From Fragilariopsis cylindrus CCMP1102 (lineage: Eukaryota; Bacillariophyta; Bacillariophyceae; Bacillariales; Bacillariaceae), in assembly GCA_900095095.1 (NCBI GenBank), contig FMBT01000223.1:1-36356 (forward strand): a stretch of DNA of 36,356 nucleotides, written 5' to 3'. The first letter of the stretch is position 1. Each line of letters starts with the position of its first letter. A program made the position numbers and the translations under genes. The notes below the pieces were generated by a model that made no database searches, was not told where the DNA came from, and was given only the letters and a program-made list of their open reading frames with translations. This document shows, in pieces, positions 1 through 10,972 of this stretch.

Positions 1-3000
1 GATCTTGTTGTAATGTTGACTGTGTGTGTGTTTGTCGTCGATGTCGTTGTCGATAACTATATCGACGTAGTCGATGACGTAGACGTTGCTTTATCGGCCG
101 ATATTGATCGTTAGTGCGACCACTTATCTCTTCTTCTTCTTCTTCTTCTTCTCTATCTCCTTGATGCTTCTCTCCTTCTTGATTATTCCGATCGTATGTC
201 CGATACGCAAAGTAAGCGAGAGCCGGGATCATGAAGAGGAACGACTCGACTCACTCACTCACTCACAAAAAACAAACAAACAAATTCTAACTCTATTGAA
301 GCAGGGAAATAGAATGGGCTCGTCCATCTGCTGCAATGGGGAGAGTGACGCTTGAAATGGTGGGTTTTTTTTACTTGGTGTATATAATACAATGTATAGA
401 TAATATATGATGTCCGTTGCGATCGGATGAATAGAGATTACAATGTTGTTGTGGTGAATTGAGTTTCATGTAATCGTGGTGGTAAAATTTAAAATTAATT
501 ATTTGTAACTAACCGTGAGCTAAAAACATACATTTACTAGTACCTTAAATAAATAATAGGGATATAATAGCATCAACAATGATGCATGGACATGGTGTTA
601 TGTATAATCATAGTCATATCCTTACTAACAGATCATAATTTCAATACCAACTTGTTAACCATTTATTCTTAATGTATGATAAGGGTATAGGCACGTGCGT
701 GTGCAGTACGTGCAGTCTATTGTAATTTCCATGAAAGAAATTATTGTGAGTAGCTTTTGAAGCTTTGTGCCACAAAACACAGTTTCTTGTTTAACTATTA
801 CGGGGTAGTCAATTGGTGTGCTTCATCATATGGAAGGAAAGACGACAATACAAATCGATACATTGAAGATCTCACATTAAGTAATGTGCTTGGTTAGTTC
901 TTTACTGAGAGGTAGTTATTTTCTTCTTCTTATTTTATTTATAATGTCATAATCTCTGCCTGTGATGTGTGTTGAAAGTCAGCTATGTATTCATTCTCAC
1001 ATTATTGAAAGCTTTCCCAACGAAAGACAGATGCAGATGCTGCTAAATCATACAACTTTCCTCCTCTTGTCCCCTATGATATTTAATGTAGTAGTGCTAC
1101 ATGCCATTGCATTACTCTTAGTTGTTTTGATCATCAGATTATAGGTAGAAGAACTGATAATTTGGTCTATTATTATTCTTTTCATCATGATAATGTTGTA
1201 GCATAGCTTGTTGCCAGATGTACAAGCACAAATAGGTAGGACTAGTTTTACTGTGTGTGATTGAAAATAGTAGGATCCTGCATGCAGTGCCACAGTTCAT
1301 TCAATCAACTTGCCAACCTCGTTGTTAAAACATATTATTTCTAGGCAGCTTGTTCTATAAGGTCAGGACAATCGTAGCTACTGTGGACAACATGCTTGAT
1401 CCATCCATTATTTATTTAGGACCTCTATCAATTGATATTCTATTGGTGTGACATTCAGGAAAAGATGCAAATAAAGTGCTACACGCACTATACAATAGGA
1501 CTGTGCAATTTGTCCTAGTACTGAGGTAGTAATTGTACTAGTAGCCACTGATGCAGCAGTTTTCTGTTCTTCGTTATCTTTACCTCTATCCTGTTGTTGG
1601 TAATAATGATTTATTTAGTTTGTCCAAATAAATACTGTAGTAGTAGTAGCAGGAACAAATCTAGTTCAGAGTGGGGATCCTTGATTTCTTTCTTAGTGAA
1701 TACATGGCAGAAGATAGCACAAGCTGATGAGTGGTGTCCACCATAAAAGTCTGACTATTATCTATCATTTTATTTTTTGCTAAAAAGTCTCTAGTTAAAA
1801 ATCTCTAGTTTTATAACAAAGGAATTATGGCAAAGGTATCATCAATTGCTCACAACAAAAATATAAAGGTTCTGTCTTGAAAAGGAGGTTTGTCACCTGC
1901 AGAAATGGAGTGTTGACTGGTATGCTGTCTAGTGCCTCAGGGGTAAGTTTTAGTTGATCAATATTCTTTCTGCAAGACACGTTAAGAGAAAATGGACAAG
2001 TGTTCTTGGTGGATATGAAAATTGATTAATCTTGTATTATTTGAGGTACATTATTCAGTATTTGTGGTGCATGGACACAATATGTTGGCCTCTTAGTTGT
2101 ACACTATATGTATAACATATAGCAATGTGCTGCATTGGTTTTTCTTTCATATAACAAACTAGTAATTATGACTGTACTGTACTATCTATCAACAAGCTTT
2201 GTGTATTTTCCTTCTATCACAAACACAAATAGAGGGGAAGATACCATTATTACTACAATAATACAGGTATAAAATAGTATATAATTGTAATTATGATGTT
2301 TGCTTCCTATACATACTGTTATACGCACAGCGTTTTTAAAGTTGATAGCAGATAGTATTATTAATAATTAATTTGTTAGTTAGGTATAGAATTGAAAGTT
2401 CATCCTGATAATAAATCTGTTATAGATCATCATCTTACTGGTTCCAAGAAATTATAAGGAATACTTTTCAACATATGGTTTAGGTTTGATAGATCCTTAT
2501 GGTGATGAAGTTGGCAAAGCACAAGTTAGTATGATTGGATACGGAACATCAATTGTCTATAGAAAGATCTCATATTTTATTAGAGATAGCAGTACTACAC
2601 TATTCAATATATGCACAGCCTGAGCCACCACAACAACTGCCATTACCACCGCACCACAACCACCACAACCCCCACCACCACAACCACCACAACAACTGCA
2701 ACAGCAACAACCATATATATGTCACCACAACAACAGTAATGGGAACAACCACATGCGCTGCCACCTAAAGGAATGTGTGGTGTCCAAGCAGGTTCAATAG
2801 TATAACTTGTACCAGTTAGTGTAGCTTCTACTTCTGGTCTAGGTACATTAACACACATAAATTACAATAACAGTTTAAAAGATATCAACAACTTGCCCAA
2901 TGATATGTTTCAACCCCCAAAAGATCATCAAACATACCCACCCAAGAGAAATATGGCACCTTATTTTCATTTTGAGAATGTAAACATCTCGTGGGTACAG

Positions 3001-3010
3001 TATGTCTGGA

Positions 3011-3162
3011 AACCAGTTCACGAGTGTGCCCAGGAAGAAATTGCAATGACAGGCTAAACATATTTACTATACTACAGTAATATGGTAACCAGTTCATGAG
3101 TGTGCCCAGGAAGAAAATGCAATGACAGGCTAAACATATTTATTATACTACAGTAATATGGT
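3011..3162. repeat. 76-bp tandem duplication
   Basis: Two adjacent copies (3011-3086 and 3087-3162) begin AACCAGTTCA and end CAGTAATATGGT. They differ by only a few substitutions (ACGAG/ATGAG, AAATTG/AAAATG, TTACTA/TTATTA). No coding potential is evident. Confidence 0.85.
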
Positions 3163-3537
3163 ATAGAACTTTAGTAAAGTATTATTCTTGAATCTTGTTG
3201 TAACAGTGTAGAAGTTCCTCAAACCAGACTATACTGCAAGAGAGAGACAATTCTTAAGCATCAGTAAGACACATACTTATCATAAAATGCCAATAGGTGC
3301 TGGGACATGTCTTTGTGCAGACACCAAAGAGAGTAATAAGAATATACATTTATTTATTTTTCTTCTAGAATACTATATTTTTTATATTATTATTTTATTT
3401 AAGCATTAGTTCGCAATTGTCTCATAAAAATTAAAGAACCATCGCGTTGATAGTCATTTCGTCAAGATTGGGCACATTAATGTTGATCGTGGTGTAATAC
3501 TAGTAAAAAAGCACCAAGAAAATTGAGCTCGTACTTC

Positions 3538-3691
3538 ACCGGAACACACGCACGACTAATGAGTTCGTAAAAACGTGTGAGTTCACTTTCTCAGTATAAT
3601 CGTGAAATTTTAATTTACCGGAACACGACTAATGAGTTAGTGAAAAACGTCCGAGTCACTTTCTCAGTGATAATCGTGAAATTTTAAATTT
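3538..3691. repeat. Diverged tandem duplication, about 77 bp per copy
   Basis: Copy 1 (3538-3616) and copy 2 (3617-3691) both begin ACCGGAACAC. They share CGACTAATGAGTT, an ACTTTCTCAGT block and ATCGTGAAATTTTAA, with small indels between them. It ends about 400 bp upstream of the HA-domain gene, so it could be part of that gene's promoter region. Confidence 0.8.
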
Positions 3692-3738
3692 CACAACCAC
3701 AGTGATGCGTCATACTCGGAAAGAAAGCTCTGTACAGT

Positions 3739-3763
3739 AATCCTCGCATAAAATGCGAGGATT
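3739..3763. other. Perfect short hairpin
   Basis: The arms at 3739-3749 and 3753-3763 (AATCCTCGCAT / ATGCGAGGATT) are exact reverse complements of 11 bases around a 3-base AAA loop. It lies about 325 bp upstream of the HA-domain gene. No function can be assigned. Confidence 0.7.
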
Positions 3764-4087
3764 ATTTATCGGTTTAACTAATACATAGGCCTATAAAATG
3801 GAGGAATTTATGAAATGACTGTATGAGAATATTATATATGTCGAGGAGAATTTGCAGAACTTTTATGTGTAATTAAGTGACTACGATCACACAATTTCTC
3901 ATTCCCCTGAAGCACATTAAAATTCGCTTTCTCTTCACTAAATCGTTTCACAACTTTCCTGTATCACACGTACTCGAACCGCTATTACAAAACCACGACC
4001 ACAATCAACCAACCCAACAATCCATTCGTTACTCATCATCTTTCGCCTTTGCAACATCCTAGCACATCACCGAAACAACACACAACA

Positions 4088-6028
4088 ATGGAACTCAAAA
4101 GATATACCGAATTCAAAAGAAAAATTGCCGTACTGACGACAGCGTCAGTGGCAGGGTCAACCGACACCGACATCAGCACTCACACAGCCACATCGACGGC
4201 AACCGACAGGAACTGTAATAAGGAAGGAAGGCGAAACGGAAACATAATGAACGACCCAAACAACAACGATAATACTAAAAACAATAGTCACACTAGTAAT
4301 AGCTTTCCCAGCGTCGATCATAAGCATAAGCGAACGAAATTAGAATCGTCACGAACACTATCACCATCATCGAACAACAGCAACAGCAACAGCAACAGCA
4401 ACAGTAGTATCCCTTTCGCTACCAGCAACTGGTGGAAGAACGGAAATGGTCCAGCTCGTGTCACTACTCCAACTCTAGCTCCAGAAAATGCAACAACAGC
4501 CCCTCCATCATCATGGTTACAACTTTTGGGAGAAGTTGCAGCGTTGGGAGAGAATAAGCAAAATAGTACACTTCAACAACAACAACAACAACATAATCAA
4601 GCAGTAGATGATCCATTACTTTCTGCTCTCGTGTTTCCTACTAATAGTACCGGCGGCATTGGCATCAACAACAATGAATATCATCAGCAACAACAACAGA
4701 TGTCAAGTGCACCATCGGCTATCGGACCGTCTACCTTTTCTTCAGCGTCATCGCAGCAGCAGCAGCAGGAACCGAACTATCCATTTTCATTTCCACCTAT
4801 AGCTAATATGCGACCATTATCATACAACTACAATACGAATGCGCAACATCATTCTTATTTACAGCAACAACAACAACAACAACAACGTCATCAACAGCAG
4901 CAGCAACAGCAACAGCAACATTATCATCAGCTACAGCAGCAGCAGCAGCAGCAACGTCATGCTGCTACCGCCTTTCAATCATTTCCGGGTTTTGCCGCTG
5001 CGGGTGGTGGTAGTGATCAGCAAAGACAAAGACAACAGATACAGCAACCATTACCAGTCCGTGTTGAAACTAATATCATTGACACATTACGAGCTGAAGG
5101 AGGAGGAGGAGGAGATATTAATCTTAATATTGCTGATATGACTGATGTAGGAGGGCCAGCTTCACTTGATGTTGAACGTGAATTGGAAGAATCGTATCAA
5201 CAAGATGCATCTTTCGCAGATGATTTGAAACAAAACGCACAACAACAACCAAATGATACGATTATTGATGTTGATGATGTTGATCTTGATTTTTCTGATA
5301 TCGAACCGGTCCCTGCTATGGCTACTAGTGGTAGCATTACTCTTATGACTCCAAGGAGTGATTCACCAAAGGAAGCAGGAGAAGGCTTTGATATTAATGA
5401 TGATGATACTGGCAACGATGGGATTAACACGATCCGTCTTCCTAACACTCCTATTACACCCAATTCCAACAACAACAATACATTATCGTCAACAGAAATT
5501 GATTATTTAAAGGAGGTGAAGTTTCGTGCATATCAAGCAGAAAATTGGACAGAAAAATTTGAAGAATTGTTACAATTCCGTGATGATAATGGACATTGTT
5601 TAGTACCGAATTGTCATCCAGAAAATCCTGCATTAGCACAATGGACTAAACGACAACGGTATCAGTATAAATTAAAAATAGATGGTAAACGATCTACTAT
5701 AACTGATGAACGTGTACGCGCATTGGATGAGGTTGGATTTGTTTGGGATTCACATAAAGCTGTTTGGTCTGAACGACTTGAGGAATTAAAATGTTTTCAA
5801 AAAGAATTTGGTCATTGTAACGTACCCAGTCGGTATCAAACGAATCACCAATTAGCAATTTGGGTGAAACGACAACGTCGACAATGGAAGAATAGAATAG
5901 ATTTACAACCAAATTGTATGACAGATGAAAGACAGGATGCTTTAGAGGAGCTTGGATTTCTTTGGGACATGAAAAGGAAGAAGATGAAAAAGACAACTAG
6001 TAAGAAGAGGAAGATGATAGTAGTATAG
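4088..6028 (+). CDS. Gln-rich protein with two helicase-associated (HA) repeats
   Basis: Intact 646-residue protein. The ATG at 4088 is preferred because the open frame extends upstream only through non-ATG codons. The first 480 residues are low complexity: Ser/Asn-rich stretches, then long poly-Gln tracts (CAA and CAG mixed) interrupted by His, then an acidic segment. Residues about 483-553 and 554-627 are two HA-type repeats, each with a W-x2-x-F/L-E-E-L start, a G-H-C-x-V-P core, a W-x-K-R-Q-R motif and a final G-F-x-W-D. The HA domain is a small helical module (Pfam helicase-associated) that is greatly expanded in diatoms, where it usually occurs without a helicase. A Lys/Arg-rich tail (628-646) resembles a nuclear localisation signal. 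A DNA-binding or transcriptional role is inferred only. AATAAA signals follow near 6080. Confidence 0.9.
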   Translation: MELKRYTEFKRKIAVLTTASVAGSTDTDISTHTATSTATDRNCNKEGRRNGNIMNDPNNNDNTKNNSHTSNSFPSVDHKHKRTKLESSRTLSPSSNNSNSNSNSNSSIPFATSNWWKNGNGPARVTTPTLAPENATTAPPSSWLQLLGEVAALGENKQNSTLQQQQQQHNQAVDDPLLSALVFPTNSTGGIGINNNEYHQQQQQMSSAPSAIGPSTFSSASSQQQQQEPNYPFSFPPIANMRPLSYNYNTNAQHHSYLQQQQQQQQRHQQQQQQQQQHYHQLQQQQQQQRHAATAFQSFPGFAAAGGGSDQQRQRQQIQQPLPVRVETNIIDTLRAEGGGGGDINLNIADMTDVGGPASLDVERELEESYQQDASFADDLKQNAQQQPNDTIIDVDDVDLDFSDIEPVPAMATSGSITLMTPRSDSPKEAGEGFDINDDDTGNDGINTIRLPNTPITPNSNNNNTLSSTEIDYLKEVKFRAYQAENWTEKFEELLQFRDDNGHCLVPNCHPENPALAQWTKRQRYQYKLKIDGKRSTITDERVRALDEVGFVWDSHKAVWSERLEELKCFQKEFGHCNVPSRYQTNHQLAIWVKRQRRQWKNRIDLQPNCMTDERQDALEELGFLWDMKRKKMKKTTSKKRKMIVV

Positions 6029-6703
6029 ATCGATAGAACACATTATCTGAAAAGTCAAAATTCATAATATCGACTTATAAAATAAACATATATATTATAT
6101 ACATTTTATGTACATTTTTCAGCTCGCAACTATGCAGATGAACTACTACAAAGGAAATTAGAAGTCTACCAACTAACACTTTCAAGGAGGATGGCAGAAG
6201 TCACAATCTATGCCATGTAAGACCATCACATACTAAACAAATAAGCAAGAGAGATGAACTTGGAAACTGTTATACATTTCATCAATTGTTGGAACTTAGT
6301 AGTACAAGTTGACCAGAAAAAGCTGTTGTTGAAGAATTGCAATAGAGAAGGCCTGTATATTGTCGCTCAAATGAAATTGCACGAGCACGTATATAATTAG
6401 GCAATACAACAGTACTAGTAAGATAATGTTATTTAATTCCATCTCCACCTCTTAGCAGAATATGTATATATATATACATAAAATATACGTATAAGACTGG
6501 ATAAACCATCTGGGCGATAAGTCTTTGGCTGAAACTCTACATCTTACTATGTGGTGAGAATTTTGGTAATACCTTGGTCTTCTAGCTAGTTTTTCGTCAC
6601 TGGTTTAATATAATATCACTACTGTACTATAATATCAAACTAGAGCTGCATTTCTTTTATGACCCGAACCAAGACCATTGTACCGGTAAGATTATTACAA
6701 CTA
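6029..6703. other. Intergenic, no gene seen
   Basis: AT-rich 3' flank of the HA-domain gene with AATAAA-like motifs near 6080, an AT-rich dinucleotide run near 6463-6490, and no credible coding frame. It ends at the TA dinucleotide bordering the MITE. Confidence 0.6.
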
Positions 6704-7037
6704 CTGGGCCTTCCGTTAGTAAGCCAATCGTGTACTAAACACGATTATAATCAATAATTACGTGGGATTAAAATTTAGCGCGCGAGCGTGACAATTTTTG
6801 TAAGCGTGTCCGACAAACGGAAATAATAAATAAACTTGTTAAGCCAACAAGTTTAATAAATTAAACTTGTTGAGCCAACAAGTTTAATTAATTAAACTTG
6901 TTTTTCAACGTTAATAATTTCTGTTATGGGCACGCTCCGAAAATTTCTCACGCTCGCTCGCTAAATTTTTTTCCCACGAAAAAATCCAGATTTTAGTCGC
7001 GTTTAGTGCACGACTGGCTTACTAACGGAAGGCCCTG
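6704..7037. mobile_element. Foldback MITE with TA target duplication (Tc1/mariner-like ends)
   Basis: A 334-bp non-coding element flanked on both sides by TA (6702-6703 and 7038-7039). Its terminal inverted repeats run about 35 bp with a few mismatches. The left end reads C-T-GGGCCTTCCGTTAG and the reverse complement of the right end reads C-A-GGGCCTTCCGTTAG. The complementarity continues inward: TTTAGCGCGCGAGCGTGA pairs with TTTAGCGAGCGAGCGTGA, so most of the element is one long palindrome. The centre holds nested hairpins made of AAACTTGTT/AACAAGTTT around an AGCC core. A TA duplication with CAGGG-like ends suggests mobilisation by a Tc1/mariner-type transposase. No transposase gene is present. 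Confidence 0.85.
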
Positions 7038-8171
7038 TACACGCATAACCAAACGTGTGGTCGCGAAAACTTTTGTCGGCGGTATTTTATAAAGCTAAGC
7101 GTTCTGTGCGACCATAAAAGAGCCGAAAAAGTAATCTATTGAAAGCGCAACGCGCGAGATCCGGCGGCAGGATCCGTGGCCCAAATAGTAAAACTCGCAC
7201 ATCTGGAAATTTGAATACTTCATTTCTCCTAGTAATTACTAGTAAATCTATGGAAGTTCTAAACAATAATAAATCCATCAAAATTCAATATCAGCAATAA
7301 GTACATAGCAAGACCTAGCCTATTTTGGTACAAGGAATCTGAATATTGTAGATAGAACTGTCATCTTTGCTGCATTTAGTACTGTAGCTGCTTGAATAAA
7401 TCCATCGTCGAAAATTGGCCAAACGGATGGCAAATTTTCGACCACAATTGATGAATTTATTCAATTATTTCCATACAGTACCGTAGACTAAATATTCACT
7501 ACACGCTGTCTTGTTTTGTGTTGCACATCGAAATTATCGCTCAAATCCAGCGAATTCTACTTTGGGCCCATTTCGTTTCGTCAAATCATCCTCCCCAGCT
7601 CTGAATTTTCGTATTTAATGTTTTTAATTATATATTGAAGGGAACGACGAAGTGGTGTTCTACTATCTCCAGTGGTTTCGGAGCAATGGGAATGCCATTG
7701 TTGGAAGGAAGATAAAAGAAAGGCCCCCTTTAGGTGTTGGAAGTCTTTGGCGTCGCGTGTCTCCGGAACGATTTCGAAAAACGACTCGTTGCTTTGAGGC
7801 CATCTTAGCTTCTATAAATTAAAATACTCCCCAATTGGTGACTGCTTCGGGAAAGTGGTCACTGCCAACGAAATCCACAATTTTCGATGGTATTTAAATC
7901 AAAAACAGCATCAGCTCCACTCATTTGGAGTCGCGGATCTCCGGAACATACTTTCTGCGAATGTAGTTTATGATTACCATTCAACAAAATTGACTACCTA
8001 GAGTATAAGAAAATTATACTATAGTATATTTTTCATAAGTGCTGTGATATATGAAATGAAAAGTATGAGACTATTTATTTTGTACCCTTCTACGTATGTT
8101 TTTATTCCTACACATCCTATCCCATGGTTTTTCAGGAAAAGGATAATAGCTTGGAATATTCGAACTCGAAA
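7038..8171. other. Intergenic, no gene seen
   Basis: No credible coding frame. It contains an imperfect inverted repeat at about 7375-7492 and the 3' flank of the lipase gene on the minus strand, with an AATAAA-type signal on that strand near 8070. Confidence 0.55.
7375..7492. repeat. Imperfect inverted repeat
   Basis: The left side, ATTTAGTACTGTAG then TTGAATAAATCCATC then CGAAAATT, is matched in reverse complement by AAATTTTCG, then GATGAATTTATTCAA, then the ACAGTAC and CTAAAT segments. Small loops and unequal spacers interrupt the arms. The centre is TTGGCCAAACGGATGG. It may be a decayed MITE; no target duplication was identified. Confidence 0.55.
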
Positions 8172-10109
8172 TTAATGGGTTACTTCGTTCTTGTCAAGAA
8201 TCGCCTTGAACCCCCCAAATTTTTCCTCGCCATCGTCGCCCAACAATGGTTTGTCCCATGCTTGATCGACGATCCAACTTCCGAGGTAGGCCATCATATT
8301 TGCTTGTCGAACCGTAACCCCACCAACACGGAATCCTCTGGCAATAATCCCCTTTTCTTCAGATTCGAGATAAGGTATATTTGGTAGAGTACTCAGCTCC
8401 TTGTTTGTGAAGTGTCCGTTTAGAACATTCTCTTCGACGATGTTTTCAATGCCCTTTGGGGGAGGGACCGCATCTCGTTGGATTTTACTTGAGAACTTAC
8501 CAGGAAGATTCATAAGGATGAATGTCAAATCTACTTTGTCTCCTGCAGTTGTACCCCAAAATGGGTTATCCAAAACTGTTATGTTCTCAATTGTAGTGAC
8601 GAGAGGATTTTCTGCAAGGAAGAGAGAATCAAGATTGCTTCGAAGCTTTTCCATATGTGACACACCATCATCGAATATTTTATTCATGAGATTTGAATTT
8701 ATACCAGCATCTCCCGGTGAGATTCCAAAATAAGTAGAAAAGCACATATAAAACATCCCCATGTGACCCATCCACGTATAAACATCTAGATTTTCACTTT
8801 CCTTGTAAACCTCAGCATACGTATTACCCTGTGCCTGTAAGTTGAAATTAATATGCACGATCTTACGAACTCTTTTCTGAACAAGAGTTGGGATTCCATC
8901 AGGCACATTTATTCCGCCATCTGCAAGCATTAATTGTCTCATATCTCCTTTACCGGTCACATCAACCTCACGAAATTGCCATAATTCAGTCATATCCCGG
9001 AAAACGGAGAACATATTCGTTGAGACACCCAGGAGCATCTCTAAACTGAAACGTTTTTTCTTCGATCCCCATTCCGATGGCTTGGTCGGATGGACGGGAA
9101 AATCCAAAGGCTCGGCGGCCATCTTTGTGTTTGGAGGTGCAATCGTATCAAAACTCATGCTTCTATCATAATGCGAAACAATTTCATATGGAGTAGCACT
9201 AAATAGTACGGAAGTAAGATTGTCATTCTTGGATAGCGACGCTTCAACATCCTCGATAGAAAAGGGAAGCCGGCTTCAAGTCTGAGAGGACCTCTAGGAT
9301 CTTTCCCACTATCGATTTTATAAAGATTCAGTGGGAATATCTCCTTTGGTCCTACATAACTGAACGTAATAATAGGTGTTGCTTTCACATCTTCCCTAAC
9401 GCCAACAAAGTCCTTGTTTTCGCTGAGCTCGGTAGGTCCGAAGAATTGATTCCTTTTGATACCAATAGGTCTGATAAATGTGTAATACACGCAGATATTA
9501 TAGATTGACTTTGGTTTTGTTTTCAAGATTTTCATGGCAAGAACCACCGGAATGACTCGTAACGCAAGCCTTCTTGACATCAAATCAAACAATGAACCTT
9601 TTTTGGTGTGGCGTAATTTCTTAGCGGTGATGTCTTGAGGTGCAGTTACTTCTCCTTCGGCGTCTAAGATTTCTGTGCCGTCCATTGTTTGGGCAAACGC
9701 ATATAGAACGATGGGTATATTCCCTCTATAAAATGTATTCGATTCGATGCGAGTATTGAAGTTTATGTCAGGGACAAAAATTGTGAATTCGAATTCAAAT
9801 ACAATACAATACAATACCAACTTTGATCGCTGTCCTATATACTAGTATGACTTACCCGCTAAGACCTGCCAGGTAATCAAATGCTTCCATTGCTGGTCGC
9901 ATCTTACCATCGATCTCGACCTTCTGCTGTTGGATTCCGCGCATTATTGCTGCTCCGTGAAGACCTGCAACTACACCACCACCAGAGATTGACATTCCGA
10001 CGGAATTTTGAATCTGATCTTCTTTTTCAGCTGACGTTGGAGTAGAGGCAAGAAGCACCAGGCCAACGACCGCATAGCAGCAGTGAACTAAACATCGTTG
10101 AATCTTCAT
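8172..10109 (-). CDS. Secreted patatin/cPLA2-like lipase (one intron, one frame break)
   Basis: Complement of exon 1 (10109-9856) joined to exon 2 (9725-8172), about 602 residues. The start is chosen at 10109 because it opens with MKIQRCLVHCC, a hydrophobic stretch and STPTSA|E, a classical signal peptide. Phospholipase signatures are an oxyanion-type SGGG shortly after the signal, the nucleophile elbow A-G-L-S-G-G spanning the splice junction (Ser about 84), and the catalytic-Asp motif L-A-D-G-G-I-N-V-P (Asp about 354). This is the Ser-Asp dyad of the patatin/cytosolic PLA2 superfamily. The 130-bp intron (9726-9855) begins GTAAGT and ends TATAG. The frame shifts near the A-run 9260-9263: one missing base there joins the two frames into continuous sequence, so the ATG at 9158 is internal rather than a second start. 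The substrate, probably a glycerolipid ester, is inferred. Confidence 0.82.
9726..9855 (-). other. Intron of the lipase gene
   Basis: On the minus strand the donor AGCGG|GTAAGT and the acceptor TTTTATAG|AGGG bound 130 bp. Removing it joins AGC-GG with A-GGG in frame and completes the Gly-Leu-Ser-Gly-Gly nucleophile elbow, so the splice is well supported. Confidence 0.88.
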
Positions 10110-10633
10110 TTTTGAAAGTATAGAAAGAGCAGCAATGAGTGGTTGTGCCTGTAACTTGTTTGTTGGTTTTGTGCCGTAAGATCGCATTTGTGTCTATCTT
10201 CCTTCCTTCGTTGTTTTTGAATACGACATGTTGATATAGGAGGCAGGGAGCGAAAGCTACAAATTGGAAATCAACGTGTGTCATTTTTCACATCTTCTTT
10301 TTCAAATTTTTCAAATCTTCTCTTTAGATCTGAATTTTCAAATCTTCTCTTTCAGATCTTCTTCTCTTTCAGATCACTGTATCATCATTTTTCGACGACA
10401 CACCAGCGTTGGCGTCAAAGAAAATTCCTTAACGCCAACGGTGGATTCATTGAAAAAAATTATATGCATTTTTCGACGACACACCACCGTTGGCTTCAAA
10501 GAAAATTCTTTGACGCCACTACTTTTACGTCGCCTAAAACCACTATGAACAAAATTCATAATCGACGCGCTTACCGTAAGACAAGCTTAGTTATAACTCC
10601 GAAATCTTTTTTATGTTTCTGATTGGCTCAAGA
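10110..10633. other. Lipase 5' flank, up to retrotransposon 1
   Basis: Upstream region of the minus-strand lipase. It contains a CT-rich block with repeated TTCAAATCTTCTCTTT motifs (10310-10375) and the hairpin repeat pair at 10385-10520. It ends with the target duplication CAAGA (10629-10633). No separate gene is supported. Confidence 0.55.
10385..10520. repeat. Two direct repeats, each a hairpin
   Basis: Two units about 80 bp apart, starting near 10386 and 10466, each read CATTTTTCGACGACACACCA followed by a GTTGGCGTCAAAG-like arm, AAAATT, and the complementary CTTTGACGCCAAC-like arm. In unit 1 the 8-base arms GTTGGCGT/ACGCCAAC pair perfectly. In unit 2 the arms pair with one or two mismatches. 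The units lie in the lipase upstream region; a regulatory or foldback-element origin is possible. Confidence 0.7.
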
Positions 10634-10876
10634 TATTGGGGACTGAATTAGTTCCTACTCGATACTGCGTTACTAAGAATCGTATTCTACGATCGAACGC
10701 TAGCCACACTATCTGTGTACAGTTGATACTGTAACAGCGTGTGTGGTATCATTACAATGATATCTACTTGATATCATTGTTATTTATAAACTTAACATTA
10801 TAAGAGATTATTTCTTTTATTAACTGCTTCTAGTTATTCTATGCATTTAGCACGTAGATTAGCTTAGATTATAACA
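10634..10876 (+). repeat. 5' LTR of element 1
   Basis: 243 bp, starting TATTGGGGACTGAATTAG and ending GATTATAACA, preceded by CAAGA. It contains the perfect hairpin AATGATATC-TACTT-GATATCATT near 10755-10780. It should carry the element's promoter and the R region. No primer-binding site could be matched to a tRNA from memory in the bases that follow. Confidence 0.93.
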
Positions 10877-10972
10877 TTTATAAATAACAATCGGAACAGA
10901 TATACGATAGAGGAAACCATCGAACAAGTTTGTTGAACACATTATTCTCCTACAACCAAGGTCAATACAATA

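Larger units (their letters stand above)
1..3737. other. Long stretch without a convincing gene
   Basis: No open frame here has believable protein composition, a recognisable domain or an ATG in good context. The stretch is AT-rich, with TG-rich and TCTTC repeats near 20-150, an ACTC run near 250-275, and a CCACAA/CAACAA-rich microsatellite at about 2625-2735. Two tandem duplications lie at 3011-3162 and 3538-3691. A short frame ending at 352 encodes a terminal peptide beginning MGSSICC, which looks like a dual-acylation signal, but it is too short to call. An exon of a gene lying left of the window cannot be excluded. Confidence 0.6.

Noticed and set aside
86-355. 89-codon open frame near the left edge
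   Set aside because: It starts at a TTG codon, is dominated by a TTC microsatellite and an ACTC repeat, and has no domain. Only the terminal MGSSICC peptide is mildly suggestive.
2535-2858. Overlapping frames on both strands rich in His/Pro/Asn or Val
   Set aside because: They are translations of a CCACAA/CAACAA microsatellite, not protein-coding sequence.
9155-9158. ATG at 9158 as the start of a separate 328-residue gene on the minus strand
   Set aside because: The same frame is coherent upstream (I-E-D-V-E-A-S-L...A-T-P-Y-E) and joins the upstream lipase frame after one missing base, so it is the C-terminal half of the lipase.
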